This document shows positions 36,404 through 45,900 of a stretch of 64,000 nt of DNA, piece by piece. This stretch comes from Acinetobacter pragensis (GTDB taxonomy: Bacteria; Pseudomonadota; Gammaproteobacteria; Pseudomonadales; Moraxellaceae). The stretch spans positions 90,412 to 154,411 of the forward strand of contig NZ_LUAW01000023.1 in the NCBI RefSeq assembly GCF_001605895.1, written 5' to 3'. The translations under genes and the position numbers were made by a program. The stretch's first letter is position 1, and each line of letters starts with the position of its first letter. The notes beneath the pieces are model-generated. The model was given only the letters and a program-made list of their open reading frames with translations. It made no database searches and was not told the DNA's origin.

Positions 36404-38023
36404 TTATTTAAAGACACGCCAGACCGCCAGCAGGCTGGACAGTACAATCAGCACAATAGACACATACCAAGGCGCAATAATGGCAACGGACAGTAAAATC
36501 GCCATAATGCTGCCGAAAATCCAGCTGCGTTTCTGCTGGTGTTCCATCTGCAGGCGCATGCTTTGCAGTTCATTCAGCTGTTTTGCATGCCACGCAGACT
36601 GGTTTTTCAAACCATTCAGGCTGTCAATCAGCAAGGTTGGAAAGTCCTGCGCGCCGAGCAGTAAATCAGGGATTTTTTGTCCTAACTCTTTCAGGTTTTT
36701 CTGCGGATTCATTTGCGCTTTAATCCAATCGGTCAGGATTGGTTTCGCAAGGCTCCAAATGTCCAGTTCAGGATACAGGTCTGTGCCGAGGCCTTCGACA
36801 TGCACCAAGGTTTTCAGCAGCAGCATCAGCTGCGGCGGAATTTCCAAATGGAAACGGCGGGCAATGTCCATGACTTCAATTAAGATGCCGGCAAAGTCCA
36901 GCTCATGCATGGGTTTAGAGACCATAGGCCCAACGGTGCGGCGCATTTCACGCGCCAGCGCATCTTGGTCGGTGCCGGGCGGAATCCAGCCGGCCTGATG
37001 CACGATTTGAATCAGCTGCATAAAGTCGCTGTTCATGACAGACAGCAGCATGCGCGCGACCGTCATCTGATCATGTTTGGACAGCTCGCCCATAATCGCG
37101 CAGTCCAGCGCAATAAAGCGCGGGTTGGCCGGATTGATGGTTTCAACAAAGACGTTGCCGGGATGCATGTCAGCATGGAAAAAGTTGTCGCGGAAAACTT
37201 GGGTAAAGAAAATGGTTAAACCTTTTTCAGCCAAGTCCTTGCGGTTCATGCCTAATTTTTCAAAAGTCGCAATGTCTGAAATCGGCACACCTGTGATGCG
37301 TTCTTCCACCATCACATCTTTGCTGTCCATATAGACTTCAGGCACATACATCATGCGGGAGCCGGTAAAATAATGGCGCATGCGGCGGGTGTTGTCGGCT
37401 TCCAGCGTCAAATCCAATTCTTTCAGAATAATTTGACGGTAGTCCTGAATAATTTCAGACAGGTGCAGCGCGCGGGCAGCTTCCAAACGCTTTTCTAAGA
37501 AATTGCCCAGCCATTCTAAAATTTCAAAATCCTGCAAAATCTGATTGCGGATGTCCGGACGGGTGACTTTCACCACCACTTCACGGCCATCGTGCAGGGC
37601 TGCTGTATGCACTTGGGCAATTGAGGCCGCGGCCAGCGGCTGCTCATCAAAGCGGGCAAATAAAGTATTGATATCTGCTTTTAATGACTCTTGAATGCGC
37701 ATTTTGGCGACGTCATTGCCAAACGGTTTTACACGGTCCTGCAGCAGCACCAATTGCTGCAATATTTCTGGCGGAATAAGGTCGCGGCGGGTAGACAGCA
37801 GCTGCCCCAGCTTAATCGCCAGCGGCCCCATGTCTTCCAGTGCCTGCTTTAATTTCAGCGGATTTTTACGTTCACGGCTGGACCATGCAGCCGGATGCAT
37901 GCGGATAAAGCTCAGCACGTGGCGCGCTTTTTCAGGCAGCTCTTCCGCAGGGAACAACGTGTCGAGTCTATAGTGCGCGGCAATGCGCCAAAGGTCGAGT
38001 AAACGTGTAAGGTGCGGAATCAT
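36404..38023 (-). CDS. ubiB: Ubiquinone biosynthesis regulatory kinase-like UbiB
   Basis: UbiB is an atypical protein-kinase-like ATPase of the ABC1/ADCK family needed for ubiquinone synthesis. Of 539 residues, the family KxGQ motif reads AIKLGQLLSTRRDLIP, the Ala-rich loop is AAASIAQVHTA, the invariant Lys is in REVVVKVTRP, and the catalytic motif is FFHADMHPGNVFV. Two C-terminal membrane helices (IFGSIMAILLSVAIIAPW and VSIVLIVLSSLLAVW) anchor it to the inner membrane. It follows ubiJ by 12 bases; ubiE-ubiJ-ubiB form one transcription unit. Confidence 0.96.
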   Translation of the reverse strand: MIPHLTRLLDLWRIAAHYRLDTLFPAEELPEKARHVLSFIRMHPAAWSSRERKNPLKLKQALEDMGPLAIKLGQLLSTRRDLIPPEILQQLVLLQDRVKPFGNDVAKMRIQESLKADINTLFARFDEQPLAAASIAQVHTAALHDGREVVVKVTRPDIRNQILQDFEILEWLGNFLEKRLEAARALHLSEIIQDYRQIILKELDLTLEADNTRRMRHYFTGSRMMYVPEVYMDSKDVMVEERITGVPISDIATFEKLGMNRKDLAEKGLTIFFTQVFRDNFFHADMHPGNVFVETINPANPRFIALDCAIMGELSKHDQMTVARMLLSVMNSDFMQLIQIVHQAGWIPPGTDQDALAREMRRTVGPMVSKPMHELDFAGILIEVMDIARRFHLEIPPQLMLLLKTLVHVEGLGTDLYPELDIWSLAKPILTDWIKAQMNPQKNLKELGQKIPDLLLGAQDFPTLLIDSLNGLKNQSAWHAKQLNELQSMRLQMEHQQKRSWIFGSIMAILLSVAIIAPWYVSIVLIVLSSLLAVWRVFK

Positions 38024-38035
38024 ATGAGCAAATAC

Positions 38036-38713
38036 CTAGTTTTGAGTTGTATCGTGTAAAGCGTCTATTTTAGCTTGAAGCTGGCGGATTTTGGCTTCTG
38101 CACGATCTAAATTTTGATTAAGCAGGCGGGTGTCCTGATTTAAATCATCCATTTTCCAGCGCGGCGCCAGCAGTCCCGCATCTTCTTTCAGCGCATCTTC
38201 GGCAAAAAATAAGTGGCTTTGCAGACTGCGTTTGAGATGTTTCGGCGCCCGCTGGATTTTGCCAATTTCATGCGCCAATGCCGGGCCAATCCACGGGGAT
38301 AAATGCGCAGCTAAATCAGGTTCAGCCTGCGCAATAATGCGCTGTATATCCTGCAGCAGGTGATAATCGCCTTGTACTGGAATATTGCCGATATCGTCCG
38401 ACAGCAGCAGTTTCAGCAGTTCAACCGTATTTTTGACGTGCAGGGTTGCTGTGGCTTGCGCCGCGGAAGCGGCAGCTTGGTCAAAAGGGCGCTGTTCAAA
38501 GATTGAGGCTTTTTCACTCTGGCCTGTAACGGTGGGTTCTAGGCGGACTTTGGCGTCATCAAAGAACATATCGACAGACATTTGAGGCGAGTCAATCACA
38601 ACCCGCAGCATTTTGCCTTGAAGCTGATTGAGCTGAATACGGGTGATGGCATCCAAATCAATCACATGATGAATTAATCGTTCAGCTGCACCCAGTGCAA
38701 GAATCGACCACAT
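38036..38713 (-). CDS. ubiJ: Ubiquinone biosynthesis accessory factor UbiJ
   Basis: UbiJ carries an SCP2 lipid-binding domain and helps organise the soluble Ubi complex that handles the prenylated ring. The 225-residue protein has the SCP2 portion first (LQGKMLRVVIDSPQMSVDMFF and LSDDIGNIPVQGDYHLLQDIQ), then a C-terminal coiled coil (NQNLDRAEAKIRQLQAKI). It sits between ubiE (18 bases) and ubiB (12 bases), the canonical gammaproteobacterial order. Confidence 0.92.
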   Translation of the reverse strand: MWSILALGAAERLIHHVIDLDAITRIQLNQLQGKMLRVVIDSPQMSVDMFFDDAKVRLEPTVTGQSEKASIFEQRPFDQAAASAAQATATLHVKNTVELLKLLLSDDIGNIPVQGDYHLLQDIQRIIAQAEPDLAAHLSPWIGPALAHEIGKIQRAPKHLKRSLQSHLFFAEDALKEDAGLLAPRWKMDDLNQDTRLLNQNLDRAEAKIRQLQAKIDALHDTTQN

Positions 38714-38731
38714 AAAATTGACCTTAATTGC

Positions 38732-39676
38732 TTAGAGTTTAAAGCCGCGGTGCACGGCAACGATCCCGCCAGTTAAGTTGTGGTAGTCACAATTTTGGAA
38801 GCCGGCATTTTCCATCATGCCTTTCAGGGTGCGCTGGTCCGGATGCATGCGGATCGACTCGGCCAAGTATTTATAGCTTTCCGAGTCATTGGCAATAATT
38901 TTGCCCATAATCGGCAACGCTGTAAATGAATACATGTCGTAGAGCTTGGAGAACGGTTCAAACACAGGTTTTGAAAACTCTAAAATGAGCAGGCGGCCGC
39001 CCGGTTTCAGGACGCGGTACATGGCTGCAAGCGCTGCATCTTTGTCTGTAACATTGCGCAGGCCAAAACTGATGGTTAATAAGTCAAAGCTGTTGTCTGC
39101 AAAAGGTTCTAATGTTTCTGCATTGGCTAAAACAAAGTCCACATTGGTGCAGCCGGCGTCAATTAGGCGGTCACGGCCCACATTCAGCATAGATTCATTA
39201 ATGTCGGAAAGCACCACATGGCCGGTCGGGCCAACTTCGCGGCTGAACACTTTGGCTAAGTCGCCAGTACCGCCGGCAATATCCAGCACATGCTGGCCGC
39301 GGCGCACGCCTGACATATTAATTGCAAAGCGTTTCCAGAGGCGGTGAATGCCGAAAGACATCAGGTCATTCATGATGTCGTATTTGCTGGCCACTGAATG
39401 AAAAACTTCAGCGACTTTTTGCGCCTTATCTTCACTGCTGACCGTTTGATAGCCGAAGTGGGTGGTCGCGCCGACATTGCCGGTATTCGCGCCGCGCGGC
39501 AAATTGTATTTGGGTACCGAACCTGTCACAGGCGTATCGGTCAAGCGCTGTTCTAAAGACTGCTGCTGACCTTGCGGTGCGCCTTGCGGAAGCGGTTCAG
39601 TTAAGAAAGGACTCGCTGTGTCTTTGTTTTGAGCTGGCTCTGCAACAGAGGCCGGCGTTTGATTTTCATTAGACAT
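38732..39676 (-). CDS. ubiE: Demethylmenaquinone/2-methoxy-6-polyprenyl-benzoquinol methyltransferase UbiE
   Basis: A SAM-dependent C-methyltransferase of ubiquinone (and menaquinone) synthesis. The 314-residue protein has the UbiE core from about residue 64 ([15 protein letters not shown]), SAM motif [16 protein letters not shown], and family motifs [14 protein letters not shown] and [12 protein letters not shown]. The ATG at 39676 has AGGAG eight bases before it. The first roughly 60 residues are Gln/Pro/Thr-rich and probably disordered; E. coli UbiE lacks them. It heads the ubiE-ubiJ-ubiB unit. Confidence 0.95.
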   Translation of the reverse strand: MSNENQTPASVAEPAQNKDTASPFLTEPLPQGAPQGQQQSLEQRLTDTPVTGSVPKYNLPRGANTGNVGATTHFGYQTVSSEDKAQKVAEVFHSVASKYDIMNDLMSFGIHRLWKRFAINMSGVRRGQHVLDIAGGTGDLAKVFSREVGPTGHVVLSDINESMLNVGRDRLIDAGCTNVDFVLANAETLEPFADNSFDLLTISFGLRNVTDKDAALAAMYRVLKPGGRLLILEFSKPVFEPFSKLYDMYSFTALPIMGKIIANDSESYKYLAESIRMHPDQRTLKGMMENAGFQNCDYHNLTGGIVAVHRGFKL

Positions 39677-39844
39677 AGAGTCGCTCCTAACGGAAAAATA
39701 GGGTGGATACTGCATTGCATGCATGATGACAGATTCTTTGAAGTTATACAGCAATCAGCAGGCAATTGTTATGAATAATATACAGAAATCTTTTAGATTT
39801 GCATGGATTTAAAGCCGGATTGCGTTCTGGGCCACAGTCAGCGC

Positions 39845-40549
39845 TTAGGCGAATGGCAATGGATCGCCTGCATGCACTTTGGCAATAATTTGACGCTCGA
39901 CGGCAGTAAAATCTTTGACGAACTTCTCGGCAGACTTCAGCGGCTTCATGGCTAAAAAGCCATCCTGCATAAATTCATACATGACATTGAAATTATATTT
40001 GGCGGCGGCGCCCTTGCACATTTTAAAGGCCGCATGGACCATAAACGAACGCATGTATTTGTCTAGGCTTTTGCCCAGCTGATCCAGCAAATCCAGCTGC
40101 TTCATGCGGTCTGGGCCTTGATCCAGCTTGATGTATGTGAGGCGCATCATCTCATCTGTCAGTTTTTCATGTGGATGATAATCCTGCAGCAATTGCATCG
40201 CCACTTGCTCATCCAGCTGCACAGCTAAAATAGCCAGCGCGACGCCGGATGTTCCTGTTTTTATGGCATTGTCGGGAATCAGCTTTTCCGCCTTATGCGC
40301 ATATTTGGCCAAACGCGCAATCTGCTGCGCCAAAGCATCAAAATCCGGCCCGCCATACAGCCGGTTGAGAAAGTATTCGGCCATCAGCACACTGTGCTTT
40401 TCTGCAAAAGGCTGAGCATGCGTGCGCTGCATGCGCTGTTTTTGCCATGCTTGAACATCTTGCAGGCGCTGAAAAATTTCTGGATTTTTATGGTAATTCA
40501 GCTGGTAATACAGATCTAAAAGATCATCTAAAACTGCAAGCTTGGACAT
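39845..40549 (-). CDS. Helical protein of unknown function (FFLEELY-motif-like)
   Basis: A 234-residue cytoplasmic, largely alpha-helical protein. The segment AEYFLNRLYGGPDFDALAQQI resembles the FFLEELY motif that names a family of uncharacterised gammaproteobacterial proteins. Also visible are EKLIPDNAIKTGTSGVALAI, probably the helix that follows, and KMCKGAAAKYNF. There are no catalytic motifs I can name. It is divergent from pap. The link to the named family is from memory and moderate. Confidence 0.65.
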   Translation of the reverse strand: MSKLAVLDDLLDLYYQLNYHKNPEIFQRLQDVQAWQKQRMQRTHAQPFAEKHSVLMAEYFLNRLYGGPDFDALAQQIARLAKYAHKAEKLIPDNAIKTGTSGVALAILAVQLDEQVAMQLLQDYHPHEKLTDEMMRLTYIKLDQGPDRMKQLDLLDQLGKSLDKYMRSFMVHAAFKMCKGAAAKYNFNVMYEFMQDGFLAMKPLKSAEKFVKDFTAVERQIIAKVHAGDPLPFA

Positions 40550-40759
40550 TGGGGTGTCTCAATATGTTCAGGGTTCTGCAAATCTTAGCTGCACTTGATG
40601 CCGCCTGCTATGACAAAATGACAAAAAGTTGCAATTCACATGGTCAGTCTGCAGTTTTTTTGCGCGGAAAATGCTGCATAAATATATGAATTGGCAATTC
40701 AGCGGAGGTACAGGCTTGGTTATACTGAAAGTCAATAACAGAACAATATAGAGAAGAAT

Positions 40760-42178
40760 ATGGCGGCGCAGGACAATGGAATTCAGCTGATGAATCCGGA
40801 ACAGCTTTCTGTAGAGCTGATCGAGGCGCAGTATGCGCTGAAAGATACCAAAGGCAAAAGCAACGCCAAGAGCGTGCTGATTTTGGTCAGCGGCATTGAG
40901 CTGGCGGGTAAAGGCGAAGCGGTGAAACAGCTGCGCGAGTGGGTCGATCCGCGTTATTTGCGGGTGAAAGCGGATGCGCCGCAAACCTTCAATCATAAGC
41001 AGACTTTTTGGCAGCCCTATGCGCGCTTTATGCCTGCAGAAGGGCAAATCATGGTGATGTTCGGCAATTGGTACAGCGATTTGCTGACCACGTCCATGCA
41101 TGTGTCCAAGCCGATTGATGAAACCATGTTTGATGATTATGTCGAGCGCATGCGCGCATACGAGCAGGATCTGAAAAACAACAATGTGGATGTGATTAAA
41201 GTCTGGTTTGATCTGTCGTGGAAATCGCTGCAGAAACGCTTGGATGATATGGACCCCGGCGAAGTGCGCTGGCATAAGCTGCATGGCTTGGATTGGCGCA
41301 GCAAAAAACAGTACGACAGCCTGCAGAAACTGCGCCAGCGCTTTACCGATGATTGGGAAATTATTGACTGTGAAAATGAAGCGGAGCGTGACCAGCAGTT
41401 TGCGCAATATATTCTGCAGACTTTAAAGCATTGTCCGGAACATCAGAGCAAAGCAAAAGGGCGCTGGAAGCAGGCCAAAGTGCCGGACAGCCTGCTGACG
41501 CCTGCAGAAGCGCCATTAGAAAAAGAGGCGGATAAAGATGAGCTGAAGCAGCTGAGCAAAAAGGTTGCGGAAGCGCTGCGCTTTGATTCACGCAATGTGG
41601 TGCTGGCTTTTGAAGGCATGGATGCCGCCGGTAAAGGCGGCGCCATTAAGCGGATTGTGAAAAAACTGGATCCTCGTGAATATGAAATTTATACAATTTC
41701 TGCACCTGAAAACTATGAGCTGAGCCGCCCTTATTTATGGCGCTTTTGGAATAAGATTCAGCCTGAAGAAAAAATCACGATTTTTGACCGCACGTGGTAT
41801 GGCCGGGTGCTGGTTGAGCGGATTGAAGGCTTTGCCAGCGAAAGGCAATGGCAGCGGGCATATGAAGAAATCAACCGTTTTGAAAAAGACTTATACGGCA
41901 GCCAGACCATTGTGGTGAAGTTTTGGCTGGCCATCAGCAAAGATGAACAGGAAGCCCGCTTTAAGGCGCGGGAAGAAACGCCGCACAAGCGTTTTAAAAT
42001 TACGCAGGAAGACTGGCGCAACCGCGAGCGCTGGGAGGACTACTTGGATTCGACAGCGGATATGCTGGAACGCACAGACACCGCCTATGCGCCGTGGCAT
42101 GTAATTTCCACCAATGATAAAAATACTGCACGGCTGGAAGTGCTGCGCGCCATTTTAAAACAGCTCAAGGCGGATTAA
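40760..42178 (+). CDS. pap: Polyphosphate:AMP phosphotransferase (class II PPK2, fused domains)
   Basis: PAP phosphorylates AMP to ADP using polyphosphate. The 472-residue protein contains two PPK2 domains in tandem. The N-terminal one has a degenerate P-loop (GIELAGKG, residues 45-52). The C-terminal one has the intact Walker A GMDAAGKGGAIKR (residues 286-298), Walker B FDRTWYGRVLVERIEGF and lid-region arginines (RFKITQEDWRNRERW). It is very close to the enzyme described from Acinetobacter johnsonii. Together with adenylate kinase it can regenerate ATP from polyphosphate. GAGAAGA precedes the ATG. Confidence 0.95.
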   Translation: MAAQDNGIQLMNPEQLSVELIEAQYALKDTKGKSNAKSVLILVSGIELAGKGEAVKQLREWVDPRYLRVKADAPQTFNHKQTFWQPYARFMPAEGQIMVMFGNWYSDLLTTSMHVSKPIDETMFDDYVERMRAYEQDLKNNNVDVIKVWFDLSWKSLQKRLDDMDPGEVRWHKLHGLDWRSKKQYDSLQKLRQRFTDDWEIIDCENEAERDQQFAQYILQTLKHCPEHQSKAKGRWKQAKVPDSLLTPAEAPLEKEADKDELKQLSKKVAEALRFDSRNVVLAFEGMDAAGKGGAIKRIVKKLDPREYEIYTISAPENYELSRPYLWRFWNKIQPEEKITIFDRTWYGRVLVERIEGFASERQWQRAYEEINRFEKDLYGSQTIVVKFWLAISKDEQEARFKAREETPHKRFKITQEDWRNRERWEDYLDSTADMLERTDTAYAPWHVISTNDKNTARLEVLRAILKQLKAD

Positions 42179-42220
42179 ACGGCCTTGCTTTGCGGTGGAC
42201 AAGTGCTGCGGAGAGTGAAG

Positions 42221-42247
42221 AATGGCTTAATTTGGAATTAAGCCATT
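42221..42247. terminator. Perfect 12-bp hairpin between convergent genes
   Basis: AATGGCTTAATT (42221-42232), loop TGG, AATTAAGCCATT (42236-42247). It lies between pap and the convergent gene at 42290. Only short T tracts flank it, so termination is plausible but not certain. Confidence 0.55.
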
Positions 42248-42289
42248 CTGACTTGCTGATTCAGCCTCATGCATGAGCACTGTTTTAAG

Positions 42290-42814
42290 CTAAGGCTGCT
42301 GCGCTGCTACTGTTTTCGCCGACTGCTTTTGCTGAATGCTTTTGGCCAGTTTGTAGGTTTCATCAATATGGGCATCAGCCACTTTTTTCATCACAAAGTA
42401 GCCTAAGCTGGCTGCGATGGCTTGACCGCCTAAAGGAATAAACTTGGTGACTTGCTTGGTAATGTATTTGGCCGCCGCGTTGTTGATGGATTTTTTAATT
42501 GCGGTGCGGGCCACAACCAGACCGGAAAATTCGACACCGCGTTTGCGCAGTTCATTCCAGTGAATCTGCTTGGTTGCTGGGTCGTAAACACTGATCTGTT
42601 CAGGCGATAAGCCAAAGCGGGCATTAATTTCTGGAATCAGCTGGGATAAAATACCGACATCGATGACGACATCAAAAAATGGCACAGGCACCACAGCTGC
42701 GCCCGCAGAGAAATAGGCACGCTTTTTGGCCAGTTCCAGACATTCTTCACGGATGGCTTCTAGATTTAGGTTCGGGTCAATAGAATCTGGAATATTGTCT
42801 ATTTTCATCTGCAA
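42290..42814 (-). CDS. IRG/DUF697-like helical protein without GTPase domain
   Basis: A 174-residue protein of mostly hydrophobic helices. The segment SAGAAVVPVPFFDVVIDVGILSQLIPEINARFGLS resembles the helical region that follows the G domain in bacterial interferon-inducible-GTPase-like and DUF697 proteins (A-x-VPVP-x-x-D-x-x-x-D pattern and a FGLS close). A second hydrophobic part is FIPLGGQAIAASLGYFVMKKVADAHIDE. There is no P-loop in the gene or next to it. It could associate with membranes; function unknown. Confidence 0.65.
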   Translation of the reverse strand: MQMKIDNIPDSIDPNLNLEAIREECLELAKKRAYFSAGAAVVPVPFFDVVIDVGILSQLIPEINARFGLSPEQISVYDPATKQIHWNELRKRGVEFSGLVVARTAIKKSINNAAAKYITKQVTKFIPLGGQAIAASLGYFVMKKVADAHIDETYKLAKSIQQKQSAKTVAAQQP

Positions 42815-42980
42815 ACACCTTCAGTTTTGTGCTGATTTTTTTCAGAAAGGATCATTAAGATACTTGTTTCAAAGTATTTTTTGAATAGAGTTTGACTGTC
42901 AAATTCGCATAGACAGCTGCAGAAGTATAGTCAATAATCTTTATGGTTTTGTAGTTAGAGCGGAAGGAAATAACCCAAAG

Positions 42981-45900
42981 ATGGCCATTCATGTGATTCA
43001 AAGTCAGCGCATTGATGTATTGCTGCAAGAAATGCTGCGCGCTGGACATCAGCCATCTGCAAATCCTTTCGAGGCGCTGAAAACACAGCATTTTATTGTG
43101 CCGTCGCCAGCCGTGCAGGCTTGGCTGACGGTCAAGCTGTCGGAACATCAGGGCATCAGCGCCAACTGCCTATTTCATCAGCGCATCCGCGCCTTTCAAT
43201 GGTTTGCCTATCAGGCGGTGTTGAACAATAAAGAAAAAGTCCGTAAAGCCAATATTCCGCGCATGATTATTAAATGGCGCACTTATCAGGTGTTAAAGCC
43301 GTATATTGAAACTGCACACAATCCATTGGCGCTGGATCATCCGCTGTACAGTATTGTGCAGCGCATTTATGACAGCGCTTCCAGATTAAGCAACAGCACG
43401 GAACAGCAGCTGAAAAAGCAGGGCATGCTGTATTGGGTTTCTGAGCAGGTCTCGCGTTTATTCAGCAACTATATGGAATACCGCGGCCACTGCTTTAAGC
43501 AGCATGGGACGGGGCAAGCCTGCGACTGCAGCAGCAATTGGCTGAAAGACTGGGGCAAGAACCAGCCTTTGGATTTAGATCAGCAGTTTTTCAGCGCGCA
43601 AACCGCTTTTCCTGGACTGGATTCGAAAGAACAGCTGGCGCAGCGGCGTGAGGTGTCGGACTTTGCCAAAGATCAGGCCGAAAAGCTGGAACAGTGGCAG
43701 CGCTGGCTGTGGCACGGTGAATTCCATGCCGATTTTGCACTCATGCAAAGCATTGATCAGGATTTCTGGGAGATCATGGATCATCCTGAAACACGCCAAA
43801 GCGCATTAACTCATCTGCCGAAGCAGGTGACGCTGTTTACGGTGCTGGATTTGCCGCCCAGCCAGCTGGCGTTCTTGCGCCGCTTGGGCCAGTACATTGA
43901 TGTGCTGATTCTGCACTTCAACCCGTCACAGGAATATTGGGCGGATACTGTCGATGCCAATTGGAAGAAACAGTACGATGTCAAACTGAAACAGCGTTTC
44001 AAGGATAAGCATCCGCAGGCCAGCGATCCGGAAATTGAGGCTTTTTTCGAGAAATATACGCTGGAATATGGCCAGCTGAAAGAATCCCGCCATCCGCTGT
44101 TGACCCGCTTCGGCAAGCAGGCGCGGGATCATTTTTCCTTGCTGGTGAATTTGGCGGCGGGAGAAAACGGTGAAGAGTGGGAAGATCAGTTTCCTTTGGA
44201 TTATCAGTCGAATTTGCTGGGCAAAGTGCAATATGACATTTTGAATTTGGCCGAACCTGAAGCAGACAGCTTTGCCTTAAATGAACGGGATGACTCAATC
44301 CGCCTGCATGTCTGTCATTCTTCCCTGCGCCAGCTGGAGGTTTTGAAAGATCAGCTCACCTATTGGCTGTCACAGGCCAGTGCAGATCAGCCGCGTTCAC
44401 CGAATGATATTTTAGTGCTCAGCCCGGATCTGAAAAATTTGGAACCGCTGATCCGCAGTGTTTTTGCACCGCCGCCGCGTGATTTGTTTTTGGATGATCA
44501 GGCCGAGGCGGTACGCAAGGACAGTGTCTATCTGCCGGTCAAAATTGCAGGCGTCACCCCTCTGGATGTGCAAAATGCCTGGCAGGCGGTTCTGGGGCCG
44601 ATTCAGCTGCCGCAAGGGCGTTTTACCTTAGAAGATTTTGCTGACTGGCTGAATTTAAGCGCTGTGCAGACCCGCTATGGCATGAATGCAGAGCAGACGG
44701 CGCGCATGATTGAGCTGCTGAGTGAAGCCAAATTCAAGCGCGGGCTGGATGAGGCGCATTTACGCCGTACATTGGCGCCGAATGATACAGACTGCCGCTA
44801 CAGTTTTAAATTTGCCTTAGACCGGCTGATGCTGGGGGTGGCGGTGCCTGAACATGCGCTGTGGCAAGACACTTTGAGTTTTGCTTTTGTGCGCCGTGAT
44901 GACTTTGAACTGATCAATATTCTGATTGAAATCTATCAGGACTTTGCCGAGCGCCGGCATTGGATGGTCGAGCATGAAATGGGCCAGCTGCGCAATGTCG
45001 AGGAATGGCTGCACTTGCTTTTGCGCGATTTGGAACGCTACCAAAAGCAGGGCGTGACCGTCTTGAAGCCGATTCGGGAGGTCATCCGCAAGCAGATTAC
45101 CATGCTGACGCTGTCTTATTATCAAGATGAAGATGCGCTGTCTGAAGAGCAGGCGCATTTGCTCAAAGATATGCAGCTGCCATTGCCGTATGTGCTGCAG
45201 GAAATTCAAGGCGCTCTGGACAGCCAGATGGATCAAGCTGTGCCTTCAGGACAGATTACATTCAGCCAAATTGGGCAAATCCGCCCTGTGCCGTACAGGC
45301 TGGTGGTGATGCTGAATTTAGACAGCGGGCAATTTCCGAGCCGACAGTCGCATTTGCCTTTTGATTTAATGGATATTCTGAAGCCGCATTTGGGTGACCG
45401 TTCACGTCTGGAAGATGATCAAGGCGCATTTTTAGATGCTTTATTGCTGGCGCAGGAGAATTTGTGGCTGTTCTATAACGGTTTTGATCTGAATGACGGT
45501 GAAATCCGTGAACCTTCCAGTGTGGTGCAGGAGCTGATCCGGCATTTGGCGCTGATTGTTGAAGGCAGCAGCGGCAATCCGAATTTGCCCGCGCTGGCGA
45601 AAATTGACGGTGATGTGGACGTGCCAGCAAATCTGCAGTCCTTATACAGTGTGCACGAATTGCAGCCCTTTGAATTGCAGGGCTTTGATGCAGAACGTTC
45701 CAGCCGGAAAATCCGCTATCAGGACCACTGGTATTATGTAGCGCAGCAGCTGCAGCAGGCTAACGGCGCGCGGAAGCCATGGGCGGCTCAAGCGCTTGCG
45801 CCGCAGGCGGCTGAGGAAATCTTGCTGGACAGCGCGCAGTGGATCAAGCAAGTGGCGTTCCCTGCCGAACTGTATTTAAAAACTTTGGGCATCAGCAATC

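Noticed and set aside
40568..41407. 279-codon open frame antisense to pap
   Set aside because: Lies opposite a well-conserved enzyme, has a composition typical of an antisense shadow and no ribosome binding site.
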